64,000 bases of DNA from Oleidesulfovibrio alaskensis DSM 16109 (GTDB taxonomy: Bacteria; Desulfobacterota; Desulfovibrionia; Desulfovibrionales; Desulfovibrionaceae). The notes beneath the pieces were generated by a model, which was not told where the DNA came from, did not search any database, and worked only from the letters and a program-made list of their open reading frames with translations. Location: assembly GCF_000482745.1 (NCBI RefSeq), contig NZ_KI519494.1:441682-505681 (forward strand). The letters run 5' to 3'. The translations under genes were made by a program, and so were the position numbers. Numbering within the stretch: position 1 is the first letter of the stretch; the number at the start of each line of letters is the position of its first letter. Shown in pieces: positions 51,202 to 60,824 of this stretch.

Positions 51202-52623
51202 GTGTGCAGCGTCATGAAACGTGATATGGGAACCGAACAGTTGCAGGAGCGTGCCGGAAGGCTGGTGCGTTTTGTCACGCGGGATATCTGGTTGCAGGAT
51301 ATGGAAAAAGCCCGGGGCAGGCGCAGGGGGATTCTGGGTGTGCTGCGCTGGCTGTATCTGGTGGTGCACGGATTTGTGGCCGACCAGTGCCTGCTGCGCG
51401 CTTCTGCGCTTACCTACACCACGGTGCTTTCCATCGTGCCCACGCTGGCGGTGGCGTTTTCCATTTCCAAGGGGCTGGGCATCCAGAATACCGAGTTCAT
51501 CAGGGTGCTGCTGATGCGCATAGCCGCAGGCAGAGAAGATACCGTGACCCAGATTCTGGCCTATGTGGACAATACCAATGTGAAAACGCTGGGGGCCGTG
51601 GGGCTGCTTGCGCTGTTCGTCACGGTGGGGTCGCTCATGGGCACCATTGAAAAGGCGTTCAACTCCATCTGGGGTGTGGCCAGAGGCCGTACTCTGTGGC
51701 GCAAGTTCACGGACTTTTTTTCTGTGACTCTGGTCTGTCCCATTGTCATGGCGGCGGCTTTTTCGTTTTCTGTTTCGTTGCGGCACGAAACGCTGGTGCA
51801 GAAGCTGCTCAATGTAGGCATTGTCAGCTACGCTTATGTGGCGTTTCTCAAGATGGTGCCGTTTCTGATGATCGCTCTGATGCTGTTTTTTATCTATGTG
51901 TTCATTCCCAACACGCGGGTGCGTTTCGGCAGTGCGCTGCTGGGCGGGCTGGTGGCGGGGCTGCTGTGGACTCTGGCAGAAGGAGCCTATGTGGGCTACC
52001 AGATAGGCGCGGCCAGATACAATGCCATCTACGGCGGTTTTGCGCAGCTGCCGCTTTTTCTCATCTGGGTGTACGTGACATGGGTGATTGTGCTGCTGGG
52101 GGCGGAGGTCAGCTTTGCCGTGCAGAATGTCCGTACCTTTGAAAGTGAAATACGGGCCGATACGGCCAGCCGTGAAGAACGGGATAAACTTGCGGTGCTG
52201 GTCATGCTGGCGCTGACAAGGGCTTTTTACGCCACGGCCGGTCCTGTGCCGCTGGACAGGCTGTGCATGGTCGCGCGTGCTCCTGTGCGTCTGGTGCAGG
52301 ATACGCTGGCCGCCATGGAGCGCGTTTCTCTGGTGGTGGGAACCGAAGGCGACGACCCGCGTTATGCGCTGACAGCCCCGCCCGAATCAATCCGTGTCAT
52401 GGACATACTGCTGGCGCTGGCCAGTCACAAAGTTGCGGGCGACAGGCCGCCGGTGACAGAAGATTTTCCATTTGTGGATGCCGTGTTCCGCAGGTTTTAC
52501 GAGGCTTCGGCAGCCAGCACGGGTAATCTTTCACTGAAAGAGTTTCACGACGGGCATCTGCCGGAGAGCTTTGCCGCGGAACTTGTGCCTCCTGAACGCG
52601 GTTCTGTTGTGCAGGGGGGCTGA
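51202..52623 (+). CDS. YihY / UPF0761 inner-membrane protein
   Basis: A membrane protein of about 473 residues in the YihY family, long mislabelled ribonuclease BN. About six helices span residues 55-340; LLRASALTYTTVLSIVPTLAVAFSI and GGFAQLPLFLIWVYVTWVIVLLGAEVSF are family hallmarks. A soluble C-terminal part (about 350-473) looks winged-helix-like. The best ribosome site, AGGGA seven bases upstream, points to GTG 51202; ATG at 51214 is an alternative. Function is not established. Confidence 0.88.
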   Translation: MCSVMKRDMGTEQLQERAGRLVRFVTRDIWLQDMEKARGRRRGILGVLRWLYLVVHGFVADQCLLRASALTYTTVLSIVPTLAVAFSISKGLGIQNTEFIRVLLMRIAAGREDTVTQILAYVDNTNVKTLGAVGLLALFVTVGSLMGTIEKAFNSIWGVARGRTLWRKFTDFFSVTLVCPIVMAAAFSFSVSLRHETLVQKLLNVGIVSYAYVAFLKMVPFLMIALMLFFIYVFIPNTRVRFGSALLGGLVAGLLWTLAEGAYVGYQIGAARYNAIYGGFAQLPLFLIWVYVTWVIVLLGAEVSFAVQNVRTFESEIRADTASREERDKLAVLVMLALTRAFYATAGPVPLDRLCMVARAPVRLVQDTLAAMERVSLVVGTEGDDPRYALTAPPESIRVMDILLALASHKVAGDRPPVTEDFPFVDAVFRRFYEASAASTGNLSLKEFHDGHLPESFAAELVPPERGSVVQGG

Positions 52624-52642
52624 CGGGGCCGGAAACGGCAGA

Positions 52643-53437
52643 TCAGTGCGGTGTCTCTGGCTGCGGAGCAAACGGCGAACAGGGATCGGTGAAGCAGTCA
52701 AATGCGGTCCGGGCTTCGGGCGTTTTCCGGTATTCCAGCACATGCCGGTTGAAGGTTTCCAGAAATCCGGGGTGGGCCGCCAGAAATGTGTTTGAAAAAT
52801 AGACCCCCAGCGGTTTGTTTTTGAGGGGGTACACCCGCAGCCTGTCAGACAGATTTTCCGCGGTGATTATTTTTTCAAGCACAAGATCATTGGCCACAAT
52901 GGCGTCTATGCGCCGGGCCAGCAGCATTTCCACCAGCAGACGGGTATTCGGCGGCGTACCCAGCACTTTGTATTCGTTGCATTCCAGCCAGTACAGCATG
53001 TTGGAACCGTTGAAGGCACCCACGCAGGCCGTATCTTTAAATTCTTTCATATCCGGCGTCATGGTGCTTTCGCTCAGTATGCACCAGTCCCACTGTTGTT
53101 CCGCAATGGTGACAGAATGCGTGGCGTACACGTCGCGTGCCTCGTTCTGGGATGCGGCAAAAAAACCGTCGGAATAGCCGTTCCTGACCATCATCTGTGC
53201 ACGTCCCCACGGTACGACCACAAGATCGAGTGCCACATTCATACGCGCAAGTGCATATCGGACAGCCCGTACAGCCATTCCGTCAAATGTGCCTTCTGCA
53301 GTATAAAAACTGTACGGGCACATGATATGTGTGGCCAGCGAGATGCTTTCCGGAGGTGCGCTGCGGGCCGCTGTCGCATGAATGCAGACAACCAGCGTGA
53401 TCATAAGCGCAATATATACGCGGCGTATTGCTGTCAT
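52643..53437 (-). CDS. Periplasmic solute-binding protein, family 3-like
   Basis: A 264-residue exported protein with a signal peptide (about 1-27, ending ARSAP). SLATHIMCPYSFYTAEGTFDGMAVRAVRYAL and VPWGRAQMMVRNGYSDGFFAASQNEARD fit the polar amino-acid binding fold in its environmental-sensing variant, which often lacks a cognate transporter. No permease is adjacent. It is convergent with the YihY gene. It could feed a sensor or an unlinked transporter. Confidence 0.82.
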   Translation of the reverse strand: MTAIRRVYIALMITLVVCIHATAARSAPPESISLATHIMCPYSFYTAEGTFDGMAVRAVRYALARMNVALDLVVVPWGRAQMMVRNGYSDGFFAASQNEARDVYATHSVTIAEQQWDWCILSESTMTPDMKEFKDTACVGAFNGSNMLYWLECNEYKVLGTPPNTRLLVEMLLARRIDAIVANDLVLEKIITAENLSDRLRVYPLKNKPLGVYFSNTFLAAHPGFLETFNRHVLEYRKTPEARTAFDCFTDPCSPFAPQPETPH

Positions 53438-53546
53438 GGCAAAGAAGTACCATGAGCAGACCGGCTATGCAGTGACGTTATTTTTTTGTGCAGTTAAAAA
53501 ACAGGTGCGGTCCGGTACTCCGTGAACCGTGCGGGACAGGATACGG

Positions 53547-53585
53547 CCGCACCGCGGGAGCGCATAGGGCGTTCCCGCGGTGCGG
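53547..53585 (-). terminator. Long hairpin downstream of alcohol dehydrogenase
   Basis: CCGCACCGCGGGAGCGC (53547-53563) pairs with 53569-53585 over 17 bp with one G-T, around a five-base loop. It is about ten bases beyond the stop. No T run is seen, so it may protect the 3' end. Confidence 0.55.
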
Positions 53586-53594
53586 TGACGGAGA

Positions 53595-54773
53595 TTATCT
53601 GTAGGCTTTTTCGAAAATATCAAGGACAGCGGCTTCGTCCAGTTCCACCGGCGTCACATGAAAAAGTCCGCCCATGCTTTCGCGTGCATTACGGGCAAGC
53701 GCGGGCAGGTCGGAGCGCTTCACACCGAAATCAGACATTTTCAGTTCTGCCAGCCCGCAGTCGGCTTTCAGCTTTGCCAGCGCGTGAACAAATGCCTCAG
53801 GCTGACGTTCTTCGGGCAGGCTGTCCACATCTACACCCATGAAATAGCCCAGATGCGTCATTCTTTCGGGAACAAATCTGGCCAGATGGCTGAAGTACGC
53901 TTCGGACAGCATGACCAGTCCGGCACCATGCGGAATGTCGGGATAAAATGCCGAAAGCGCATGCTCAAGCGAATGGTGCGATATGCACGACGACAGTGAT
54001 TCGCAGATGCCGGCGGCTGTGGATGCCCACGCAAGCATGGTGCGTGTTTCGGGGTTGCTTCCGTCGTGCACGCACTGCGGCAGAAATGTCGAGATAAGAT
54101 GGATGGCCTGCTGGGCCAGCAGGTCGCTGGAGGGCTGGTTGCAGGTGGCCAGATATGCTTCTGTGGCGTGGAAAAAGGCGTCCATGCCGGTGCAGGCGGT
54201 GACGCTGGGCGGTACGCTGAGCATCAGCATGGGGTCGATGATGGAAAAACGGGGAAACGTGGAGTCGTTGCCCCAGCCTATTTTTTCACGCGTGGCGGTG
54301 TTGGTGATGACTGTCCACGGGTCGGCCTCTGTGCCGGTACCCGCGGTGGTGGGAATGGCAATGACAGGCAGCGCCGGTTCCGGCGGTGTTTTGCCGCCGC
54401 CGGTGCCGCCCATGTAGTCCCAGTAGTCTCCGGGGTTTGCGGCCATGAGGGCGATGGATTTTGCGGAATCGATGCTGCTGCCGCCTCCCAGCCCGACGAT
54501 GAAATCACAGCGGGCCGAGCGTGCCAGCGCGGCTCCTTCCATCACATGCTCTTTGACAGGGTTTGGCTGTATGCGATCATACACTTCGCTTTCGCAGCCG
54601 TTTTGCGCCAGCAGCGAGCGTACCTGTTCCAGATACCCGAGCTTTTTCATGGAACCACCGGCGCTGACCACAACCAGTGCTCTGGTGCCCGGCAGGGGTT
54701 CTCCGGCCAGCCGGCGCAGGGTGCCTTGTCCGAAAATAAGCCGTGTGGGCATGTGAAAATTAAAATGCATCAT
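53595..54773 (-). CDS. Iron-containing alcohol dehydrogenase
   Basis: A 392-residue group III alcohol dehydrogenase interconverting alcohols and aldehydes with NAD(P). The nucleotide motif is VGLGGGSSIDSAKSIAL, and metal ligands are in GMDAFFHATEAY, SLEHALSA and IPHGAGLVM. GGAG lies seven bases before ATG. The gene is monocistronic with a 340-base untranslated region upstream and a strong 3' hairpin. Desulfovibrio use such enzymes for ethanol or other primary alcohols; substrate cannot be fixed from sequence. Confidence 0.93.
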   Translation of the reverse strand: MMHFNFHMPTRLIFGQGTLRRLAGEPLPGTRALVVVSAGGSMKKLGYLEQVRSLLAQNGCESEVYDRIQPNPVKEHVMEGAALARSARCDFIVGLGGGSSIDSAKSIALMAANPGDYWDYMGGTGGGKTPPEPALPVIAIPTTAGTGTEADPWTVITNTATREKIGWGNDSTFPRFSIIDPMLMLSVPPSVTACTGMDAFFHATEAYLATCNQPSSDLLAQQAIHLISTFLPQCVHDGSNPETRTMLAWASTAAGICESLSSCISHHSLEHALSAFYPDIPHGAGLVMLSEAYFSHLARFVPERMTHLGYFMGVDVDSLPEERQPEAFVHALAKLKADCGLAELKMSDFGVKRSDLPALARNARESMGGLFHVTPVELDEAAVLDIFEKAYR

Positions 54774-55075
54774 GATAACACTCCTTCCGGCGGATTTACT
54801 GTGCGGCGGCAGACCGCGCGACGTGCGGCTGCCCTGTCATGTGTGGCAAGTTTACAGCAGGCTAGCAGGTATGGTTGTCCGGTGCCATGATAGCGGCATG
54901 GCCCTGCTGTCCGTATGCCTGACAGTTTTTGGTGTACCCCCTGACAGGGCAGGGACACAAGGAAAAGGCTGTTTTATACTGTACCGGCCGCATGATACGG
55001 CGGTCCGGGGGCGGGCAAAGCACCGTGCAGCTGTCCGGTGACGGGCACAGGGACGGGAACGGGCCTGCGGAGATG
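54774..55075. other. Intergenic region upstream of alcohol dehydrogenase
   Basis: About 300 bases without a convincing gene. It should hold the dehydrogenase promoter. I see an inverted CTGTC/GACAG repeat in the stretch 54905-54925 and a possible TATAAA on the minus strand near 54975, but no complete -35/-10 or -24/-12 promoter. Confidence 0.4.
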
Positions 55076-55111
55076 AAAAAAAAGCGGCAGCGGAAGATGC
55101 TCCGCTGCCGC
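55076..55111 (-). terminator. Intrinsic terminator after the M18 aminopeptidase
   Basis: On the minus strand GCGGCAGCGGA pairs perfectly with TCCGCTGCCGC (55084-55111), followed by eight T (55076-55083). Confidence 0.93.
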
Positions 55112-55119
55112 CCTTGGTG

Positions 55120-56514
55120 TCAGCGCATCAGAAAAGCGCCGTAGGCTTTGACCGTGGCGTACAGGTCGGCCTTGCTTGCCAGCTCGAACGGGCTGTGCAT
55201 GCCCAGAATGGCCGGACCGAAGTCTATGATGTCCATGCCGTAGGCCGCAAGATACATGGCCACGGTGCCGCCGCCGCCCAGATCAACGCGGCCCAGTTCC
55301 GCCATCTGCCATGGTATGCCCTGTTCATTCAGCACCCCGCGCAGCCAGCCCACATATTCCGGATGGGCGTCGTTGGCCTCGTACTTGCCGCGGTGTCCGG
55401 TGAATTTGCAGAAGCAGGGACCGTATCCGATGATGGCCGCATTGAGTTTTTCATGCAGGTCCTGCCAGTCGGGGTCCATGGCGCCGTGCACATCGGCGGA
55501 AATGGCACGGGTGTTCAGCATTACATCGGAAAAACGCGCCGCGGGCTGCCATGCCGCAATGAGGTCGGCTATGCAGTATTCAAAAAATCGCGACTTGGCG
55601 CCGGTGGAGCCTTCGGAACCGATCTCCTCTTTGTCCCAGAACAGCACACAGCGGGTGTATTCCGGCGTGCCGTCCTGCAGCAGGGCTTCCAGAGCGGCAA
55701 ACACGCATATGCGGTCGTCCTGCCCGTAGCCGCCGATAAGCGCGCTGTCCAGCCCCACATACCGTGCGGGACCGGCCGGTACGGCCTGCAGTTCGGCAGA
55801 ATACAGGTCTTCCTCCACTATGCCGTATTTGGCGTGCAGTATTTCAAGAATACGTGCTTTAATTTTTTCCTTGGGGGGCTGCTGTGTGTCTGCGTCTTTG
55901 CTGTCTGCGGCATTTTCCACAGGGCGGTGGGCAAGGATGATATTCATTTTTTCCGCTTCAAACGCTTCGGAGAGCGTCTGGCCCGACTGTTTCTGCGCCA
56001 GATGGGGCAGCAGGTCGGATATGGCGAATACCGGGTCACCGGCGTCATCGCCCACGTTGACCCGCACGACGGTACCGTCTTCCTTTACCACCACGCCGTG
56101 CAGGGCCAGCGGGCGCGACAGCCACTGGTATTTGCGGATGCCGCCGTAGTAGTGGGTTTTTGCCTGACCGACGCCGCAGGCTTCGTACAGCGGGTGCTGT
56201 TTCAGGTCGATGCGCGGCGTGTCGGCGTGCGCCCCGATGAGCCGCAGCCCCTGCGAAATCGAGTTGCGGCCTTTGGCAGCGATGAAAATGGTTTTGTCTT
56301 TGAACACGCGGTAGACGCGGTCATGTGCGAAGTTCTGCGTGTATCCTGCGCTGCGCAGCCGTTCCACAACATATTCCATGGTTTCCCGCTCTGTTTTGCA
56401 GCGCGATATAAAGTCGATGTATCGTTCTGCCAGCTCGTCCATGGGCTGTGCGTGTTCTTCAGTACCGTATATTTCCCAGCAGCTTTTGGGGGTATGTTCC
56501 AGCTTTGCGTTCAT
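55120..56514 (-). CDS. M18 family aminopeptidase
   Basis: A 464-residue dinuclear-zinc aminopeptidase of the M18 family. Metal ligands and catalytic residues are visible in GAHADTPRIDLKQ, FWDKEEIGSEGSTGAKS, ISADVHGAMDP and ILGMHSPFELASKADLY. The length matches bacterial M18 enzymes. ATG 56514 is chosen because GGAG lies upstream and the conserved sequence starts shortly after. It is probably cytoplasmic and finishes peptide breakdown. Preferred residue is not predictable, though relatives favour acidic or hydrophobic N-termini. Confidence 0.92.
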   Translation of the reverse strand: MNAKLEHTPKSCWEIYGTEEHAQPMDELAERYIDFISRCKTERETMEYVVERLRSAGYTQNFAHDRVYRVFKDKTIFIAAKGRNSISQGLRLIGAHADTPRIDLKQHPLYEACGVGQAKTHYYGGIRKYQWLSRPLALHGVVVKEDGTVVRVNVGDDAGDPVFAISDLLPHLAQKQSGQTLSEAFEAEKMNIILAHRPVENAADSKDADTQQPPKEKIKARILEILHAKYGIVEEDLYSAELQAVPAGPARYVGLDSALIGGYGQDDRICVFAALEALLQDGTPEYTRCVLFWDKEEIGSEGSTGAKSRFFEYCIADLIAAWQPAARFSDVMLNTRAISADVHGAMDPDWQDLHEKLNAAIIGYGPCFCKFTGHRGKYEANDAHPEYVGWLRGVLNEQGIPWQMAELGRVDLGGGGTVAMYLAAYGMDIIDFGPAILGMHSPFELASKADLYATVKAYGAFLMR

Positions 56515-56601
56515 GCGAATGTTTCTCCGGTGATTCAGTGGGTGCACAAAAAAGTCCGGTTTTGTGCTGTGATGCGGCTGCGGCATCGCGCAGCCGTCTG
56601 G

Positions 56602-57597
56602 TCAGCGTATATCTGCTCCCTCGGCTTTGCGCGCCGTGAGCAGGGCGTCAAAATAGCGGATGGTTTCTGCCAGTCCTTCATCTATATCCACGGCGGGTTC
56701 CCATTCCAGATGACGGCGGGCCATGCTTATGTCCGGTCTGCGGCGCTGCGGGTCGTCTGCGGGCAGCGGTTTGAATACAAGTTCGGAACGCGAGCCGGTG
56801 AGGGTGATGATTTTGTCGGCAAGTTCAAGCACCGTACGTTCGGAGGGATTGCCCAGATTGACCGGCCCGCAGAAATCGGCCGGGCTGTGCATCAGCCGCA
56901 GCAGGCCCGACACCAGATCGTCCACATAGCAGAATGACCGCGTCTGCGAGCCGTCGCCGTAAATGGTAATGGGTTTGTGCTGCAGTGCCTGCAGGATGAA
57001 ATTTGATACAACCCTGCCGTCATTCGGGTGCATGTTGGGGCCGTAGGTGTTGAAAATACGGGCTATTTTGATTTCCACACCGTGTTGCCGCCGGTAGTCC
57101 ATAAAAAGCGTTTCTGCGCAGCGCTTGCCTTCGTCGTAGCACGACCGCGGCCCGATGGGGTTCACGCGCCCCCAGTAGTCTTCCTGCTGGGGGTGTATTT
57201 CCGGGTCGCCGTACACTTCGCTGGTGGATGCCTGCAGAATGCGTGCTTTGACCCGTTTGGCAAGACCCAGCATATTGATGCTGCCGTGTACGCATGTCTT
57301 TGTGGTCTGCACGGGGTCAAACTGGTAATGCACCGGTGATGCCGGACAGGCCAGATTGTATATTTCGTCCACCTCTATGTAGAGCGGAAAGGTGATGTCG
57401 TGACGCAGCAGCTCAAAGCGCGGGTTATCCAGCAGGTCGCGCACATGGTCGCGGCTGCCGGTGAAATAGTTGTCCACACACAGCACCTCTGCACCTCTGT
57501 CGAGCAGCACCCGGCACAGGTGCGAACCGATGAAGCCCGCCCCGCCGGTTACCAGAATGCGCTTGCGGGCAAGATTTTTGAATTCTCCCTGTTGCAT
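56602..57597 (-). CDS. UDP-glucuronate decarboxylase (UDP-xylose synthase)
   Basis: A 331-residue extended short-chain dehydrogenase. The NAD motif is ILVTGGAGFIGSHL, the catalytic Tyr-Lys lies in GPRSCYDEGKRCAE, and TSEVYGDPEIHPQ and ARIFNTYGPNMHPNDGRVVSNF are typical of UDP-xylose synthases. The product, UDP-xylose, would feed surface polysaccharide. No glycosyltransferase genes are nearby. GGAG lies seven bases before ATG. Confidence 0.9.
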   Translation of the reverse strand: MQQGEFKNLARKRILVTGGAGFIGSHLCRVLLDRGAEVLCVDNYFTGSRDHVRDLLDNPRFELLRHDITFPLYIEVDEIYNLACPASPVHYQFDPVQTTKTCVHGSINMLGLAKRVKARILQASTSEVYGDPEIHPQQEDYWGRVNPIGPRSCYDEGKRCAETLFMDYRRQHGVEIKIARIFNTYGPNMHPNDGRVVSNFILQALQHKPITIYGDGSQTRSFCYVDDLVSGLLRLMHSPADFCGPVNLGNPSERTVLELADKIITLTGSRSELVFKPLPADDPQRRRPDISMARRHLEWEPAVDIDEGLAETIRYFDALLTARKAEGADIR

Positions 57598-57629
57598 GCA
57601 GTTCTCCGTTTGATGGCTGTCGGGGATAT

Positions 57630-59081
57630 TCAGACGTTCAGGGCCTGTGCCAGCGCGCCCGCTGCCAGTTTGAATTCTTCGTCGGTCAGGGTTCTGGGGT
57701 CAAGGCAGAAAGCGTCTTCCAGCAGCATGCCGGCCAGCGGCGGGTCGGTGTCCAGCAGGCGGTTTTTCAGCTCGGTGGCGGAAACGGATGCCGGATGCAC
57801 GCAGGCCAGTGTGGTGGGCAGGTCGCGTTCGGGAAAAGAGCCCCCGCCCACGCGTGAAGCGCCCTTGCGCAGGGTTACCGTGGCGCGGTCTTCCAGTGTT
57901 CTGCGCAGGCGGGCGGCAAGCCGTCGTGCGCGGCGGGCCAGTTCGTCCGGGGTGGCCAGAATCATGGCAAGCGTGGGAATTTCGCGTCTGGCGCGGTCCA
58001 TGTCTGTATACAGCCGCAAAGTGGCTTCCAGCGCGGCGAGTGTCATTTTATCAATGCGCAGGGCGCGGTTCATGGGGTTTTTCTTGATGCGTTCTATTAT
58101 TTCACGCCGCCCCACTATAATGCCTGCCTGCGGGCCGCCCAGCACTTTGTCTCCCGAAAAAGTGACCACGTCGGCACCGTCAGCCACCACCTGTTGCACT
58201 GTGGGTTCGTGCCCCATGCCCAGGCCGGAAAAATCATAAAACACACCGCTGCCCAGATCTTCAATGACCGGAAGCCGGTGCTGTCTGCCCAGACTGCACA
58301 GTTCTTCCAGCGGCACCTCTTTGTGGAATCCCGTGATGCGGTAATTGGAGGTATGCACCTTGAGCAGCGCCGCCGTGTTTTCGTTGATGGCCCCGGCATA
58401 GTCTTTGAGATGCGTGCGGTTGGTGGCGCCCACCTCGCGCAGTATGGCGCCGCTGCGGGTCATCACATCGGGAATGCGGAAACTGCCGCCTATTTCCACC
58501 AGCTGCCCGCGTGAGACGATGACCTCTCTGCCTTTGCACAGAGTGTCCAGCACCAGCAGTACGGCGGCGGCATTGTTGTTGACCACCAGACCGGCTTCTG
58601 CGCCTGTCACGCTTTTCAGTATTTCTTCCACATGGCTGTAGCGGCTGCCGCGTTCACCGGTGGCAAGGTCGAACTCAAGGTTGGAGTAGTGGGCGCATGC
58701 CTGACTGACGGCGCGTGTGGCTTCTGCCGCCAGCAGCGAACGGCCCAGATTGGTGTGCACCACCACGCCCGTGCCGTTGAGAACCCGCCGGAAACGCGGC
58801 CTGCTTTTGGCTGCGACATATGCGGTCAGGCGCGGCAGCAGCGCATCCAGCGAAAGCGCTTCGGGACTGGAGTGCACTCCGGCGCGGATTTCTTCGCGGC
58901 AGATATCCAGAAATGCGTTGATATGCTCGCGCAGCATGGCGCGCGGCATGCTGGCTGCGTCATTGCCGGTGGGTGGGGTATCTTTCCGGCTGCGGGAACC
59001 GGAAGCGGCTTCCTGCGGCCGGGCCGCCAGCGCGTGCAGCACGGCATCAACAGAGGGCAGAGAGCGGAAAAGCTGGTTCAC
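57630..59081 (-). CDS. selA: L-seryl-tRNA(Sec) selenium transferase
   Basis: Converts Ser-tRNA(Sec) to Sec-tRNA(Sec) with selenophosphate, using PLP. The 483-residue protein has the N-terminal winged domain (about 1-75), the active-site GTGVVVHTNLGRSLLA, and the PLP Lys in VTFSGDKVLGGPQAG (about residue 310). A low-complexity insertion (about 24-45, Ser/Arg/Thr) is unusual. The start is GTG 59081, with AGGA eight bases before it. Its presence shows that the organism reads some UGA codons as selenocysteine. selB, selC and selD are not in this window. Confidence 0.95.
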   Translation of the reverse strand: MNQLFRSLPSVDAVLHALAARPQEAASGSRSRKDTPPTGNDAASMPRAMLREHINAFLDICREEIRAGVHSSPEALSLDALLPRLTAYVAAKSRPRFRRVLNGTGVVVHTNLGRSLLAAEATRAVSQACAHYSNLEFDLATGERGSRYSHVEEILKSVTGAEAGLVVNNNAAAVLLVLDTLCKGREVIVSRGQLVEIGGSFRIPDVMTRSGAILREVGATNRTHLKDYAGAINENTAALLKVHTSNYRITGFHKEVPLEELCSLGRQHRLPVIEDLGSGVFYDFSGLGMGHEPTVQQVVADGADVVTFSGDKVLGGPQAGIIVGRREIIERIKKNPMNRALRIDKMTLAALEATLRLYTDMDRARREIPTLAMILATPDELARRARRLAARLRRTLEDRATVTLRKGASRVGGGSFPERDLPTTLACVHPASVSATELKNRLLDTDPPLAGMLLEDAFCLDPRTLTDEEFKLAAGALAQALNV

Positions 59082-59240
59082 AGGCGCTTCCTTGGCTGAT
59101 TGGTGGCATGACGACGGTGGGCGATGCCTTGTGCTGCCGGAGTACGGCGCAGCATGGTCCGGGTTCAGCCGGTCGCCGCGTATGCACAGCAAGGGGCTTG
59201 CCGGCCGCAGACCGGCTAACCCGCCGGAACCTCATCCGTC

Positions 59241-60548
59241 TTACGGTCTCAGATATTCCGGATGGAGTGTAAAGAAGTCGGCCAGCAAATACAAGGAGCC
59301 GCAGATAAGCACAGGATTTTCCGCAGCGTATGCGGCGGCCTTGTCCAGCGCTTCACGCACGGATGCGCAGGGTATTGTTTCTGTCGGCCCGTCCGGGGCG
59401 CCGCCCAGCCGCACGGCCAGCTCCTGCGGGGTTGCGGCGCGTGAGTTCTGCGTCAGGGCGGGCAGCAGCACCGGCCCGTCGGTCAGGGCCGACAGCAGGT
59501 CCGGTATTCCTTCAAGGTTTTTATCTTTCATGGCGCCGAAAATGATTGCAGCAGGGCGGATATTTTCCGCCGCGAGGGCTGCCTGCAGCGCACGGAGCCC
59601 GTGCAGATTGTGGCCGCCGTCCAGAATGAGCGCCGGGTGGTCCGGGGCAGGTGCGATGTGCTGCATGCGGCCCGCTATCCACGCATCGGCTATGCCCAGC
59701 GTTACCACATCGGACCAGGGGATGAGAGTGGGACGCGGAAGGGCTTTTTCATCCATGACGGTCTGCAGGGCCGCCACGGCCAGCGCCGCGTTGTGCAGCT
59801 GGTGGACACCGTTCAGCACCGGGCGGGCCTCTTCCGGCAGTGAATCGGGGCCGGCAGCCACTGTAAATGGGGATCCGGCGGTATTGCTGGCATTTTTCAG
59901 TATTTCAAGCACGGCATCAGTCTGGCGGGCCGACACGACAGGCACATTGCTGCGGATGGCACCGGCTTTGTCCGCGGCTATTTTTTCAACGGTGTCGCCG
60001 AGAATCTGCTGATGATCCAGCGCCACGGGGGTGAATACCACGGTATCGGCCGCTATGGCTGTGGTGGCATCGTACGTGCCCCCCAGACCGGCTTCAAAAA
60101 CAGCCAGATCAACTTCGTAGTCTGCAAAGGCCAGTGCAGCCAGCACGGTCAGAAATTCAAAATACGTCAGCACTTCACCGCCGGCGGCCATAATATCGTT
60201 GGCCAGTACCAGCCAGTCTTCTTCGGGCAGCATCTCGCCGTCCACCAGCACGCGTTCGCGCGGGGTGATAAAATGAGGAGAGATGAACAGGCCCGTGCTG
60301 AATCCGGCTCCGGTGGCAATGGAAGCCATGAAGGTGGCTGTGGAACCTTTACCGTTGGTGCCCACAACCTGCACCACAGGGTATTCCGGACGGGTAAGCT
60401 CCAGCTCTTCCAGCACGCGTTTGATGCGCGCCAGATCAAGCTCCATGTGAAACAGCCCCAGATTGTCCAGATGCGCCAGCACGTCGGCGTAGCTGGTAAA
60501 AGGCCCCTGAGGCATGGTGGTATCAAAATCCGCAGCGTTGTCGTTCAT
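59241..60548 (-). CDS. folC: Folylpolyglutamate / dihydrofolate synthase
   Basis: Adds glutamate to folates, and usually also joins dihydropteroate to glutamate. The 435-residue Mur-ligase-type protein has VVGTNGKGSTATFMASI (P-loop), FISPHFITPRERVLVDGE, VFEAGLGGTYDATTAI and ILDGGHNLHGLRAL. GGAG lies nine bases before ATG 60548. It stands alone, transcribed away from the tRNA gene. Both activities are likely but cannot be separated by eye. Confidence 0.93.
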   Translation of the reverse strand: MNDNAADFDTTMPQGPFTSYADVLAHLDNLGLFHMELDLARIKRVLEELELTRPEYPVVQVVGTNGKGSTATFMASIATGAGFSTGLFISPHFITPRERVLVDGEMLPEEDWLVLANDIMAAGGEVLTYFEFLTVLAALAFADYEVDLAVFEAGLGGTYDATTAIAADTVVFTPVALDHQQILGDTVEKIAADKAGAIRSNVPVVSARQTDAVLEILKNASNTAGSPFTVAAGPDSLPEEARPVLNGVHQLHNAALAVAALQTVMDEKALPRPTLIPWSDVVTLGIADAWIAGRMQHIAPAPDHPALILDGGHNLHGLRALQAALAAENIRPAAIIFGAMKDKNLEGIPDLLSALTDGPVLLPALTQNSRAATPQELAVRLGGAPDGPTETIPCASVREALDKAAAYAAENPVLICGSLYLLADFFTLHPEYLRP

Positions 60549-60656
60549 GTCTTGTCACTCCGTGGCGTGATGCGGGCGCATGCCCTGTGCAAAGCACCCG
60601 TATGGGATGCGGCCGCGTCCGTCAATATAAATACGTCATAAACACGCTGCGGACTC

Positions 60657-60685
60657 TTGACCGGCGGCCCTGCTTCGGATAAGAA
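60657..60685 (+). promoter_or_regulatory. Promoter of tRNA-Arg
   Basis: TTGACC (60657-60662) and TAAGAA (60680-60685) are separated by 17 bases, placing transcription start a few bases before the tRNA. Confidence 0.65.
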
Positions 60686-60697
60686 CATCATCCTCGC

Positions 60698-60774
60698 GCG
60701 CCTGTAGCTCAGTCGGATAGAGCAACTGCCTTCTAAGCAGTCGGCCAGGGGTTCGAATCCTCTCAGGCGCGCCA
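60698..60774 (+). tRNA. tRNA-Arg, anticodon UCU
   Basis: A complete cloverleaf: acceptor GCGCCTG/CAGGCGC, D arm GCTC/GAGC, anticodon arm ACTGC-CTTCTAA-GCAGT with anticodon TCT, T arm AGGGG-TTCGAAT-CCTCT, discriminator G and encoded CCA. It reads AGA codons. It lies between folC and a disordered stretch that precedes a compositionally different region, a usual site for island insertion. Confidence 0.97.
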
Positions 60775-60787
60775 GTTATGAAAGTAA

Positions 60788-60822
60788 GGGCTTATCATGG
60801 AAACATGGTAAGCCCTTTTTTC
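60788..60822 (+). terminator. Intrinsic terminator after tRNA-Arg
   Basis: GGGCTTA-T-CATG pairs with CATG-GTAAGCCC around GAAA within 60788-60815, then six T. Confidence 0.92.
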
Positions 60823-60824
60823 GT

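Noticed and set aside
54774..55075. A sigma54 promoter (TGGCAC) upstream of alcohol dehydrogenase
   Set aside because: TGGCAC is present on the minus strand but the -12 position reads AACC, so the second element is absent.
55114..56937. A 607-codon plus-strand frame over the M18 aminopeptidase and the end of the decarboxylase
   Set aside because: Its composition mirrors the opposite-strand genes, whose zinc-binding and NAD motifs are clear.
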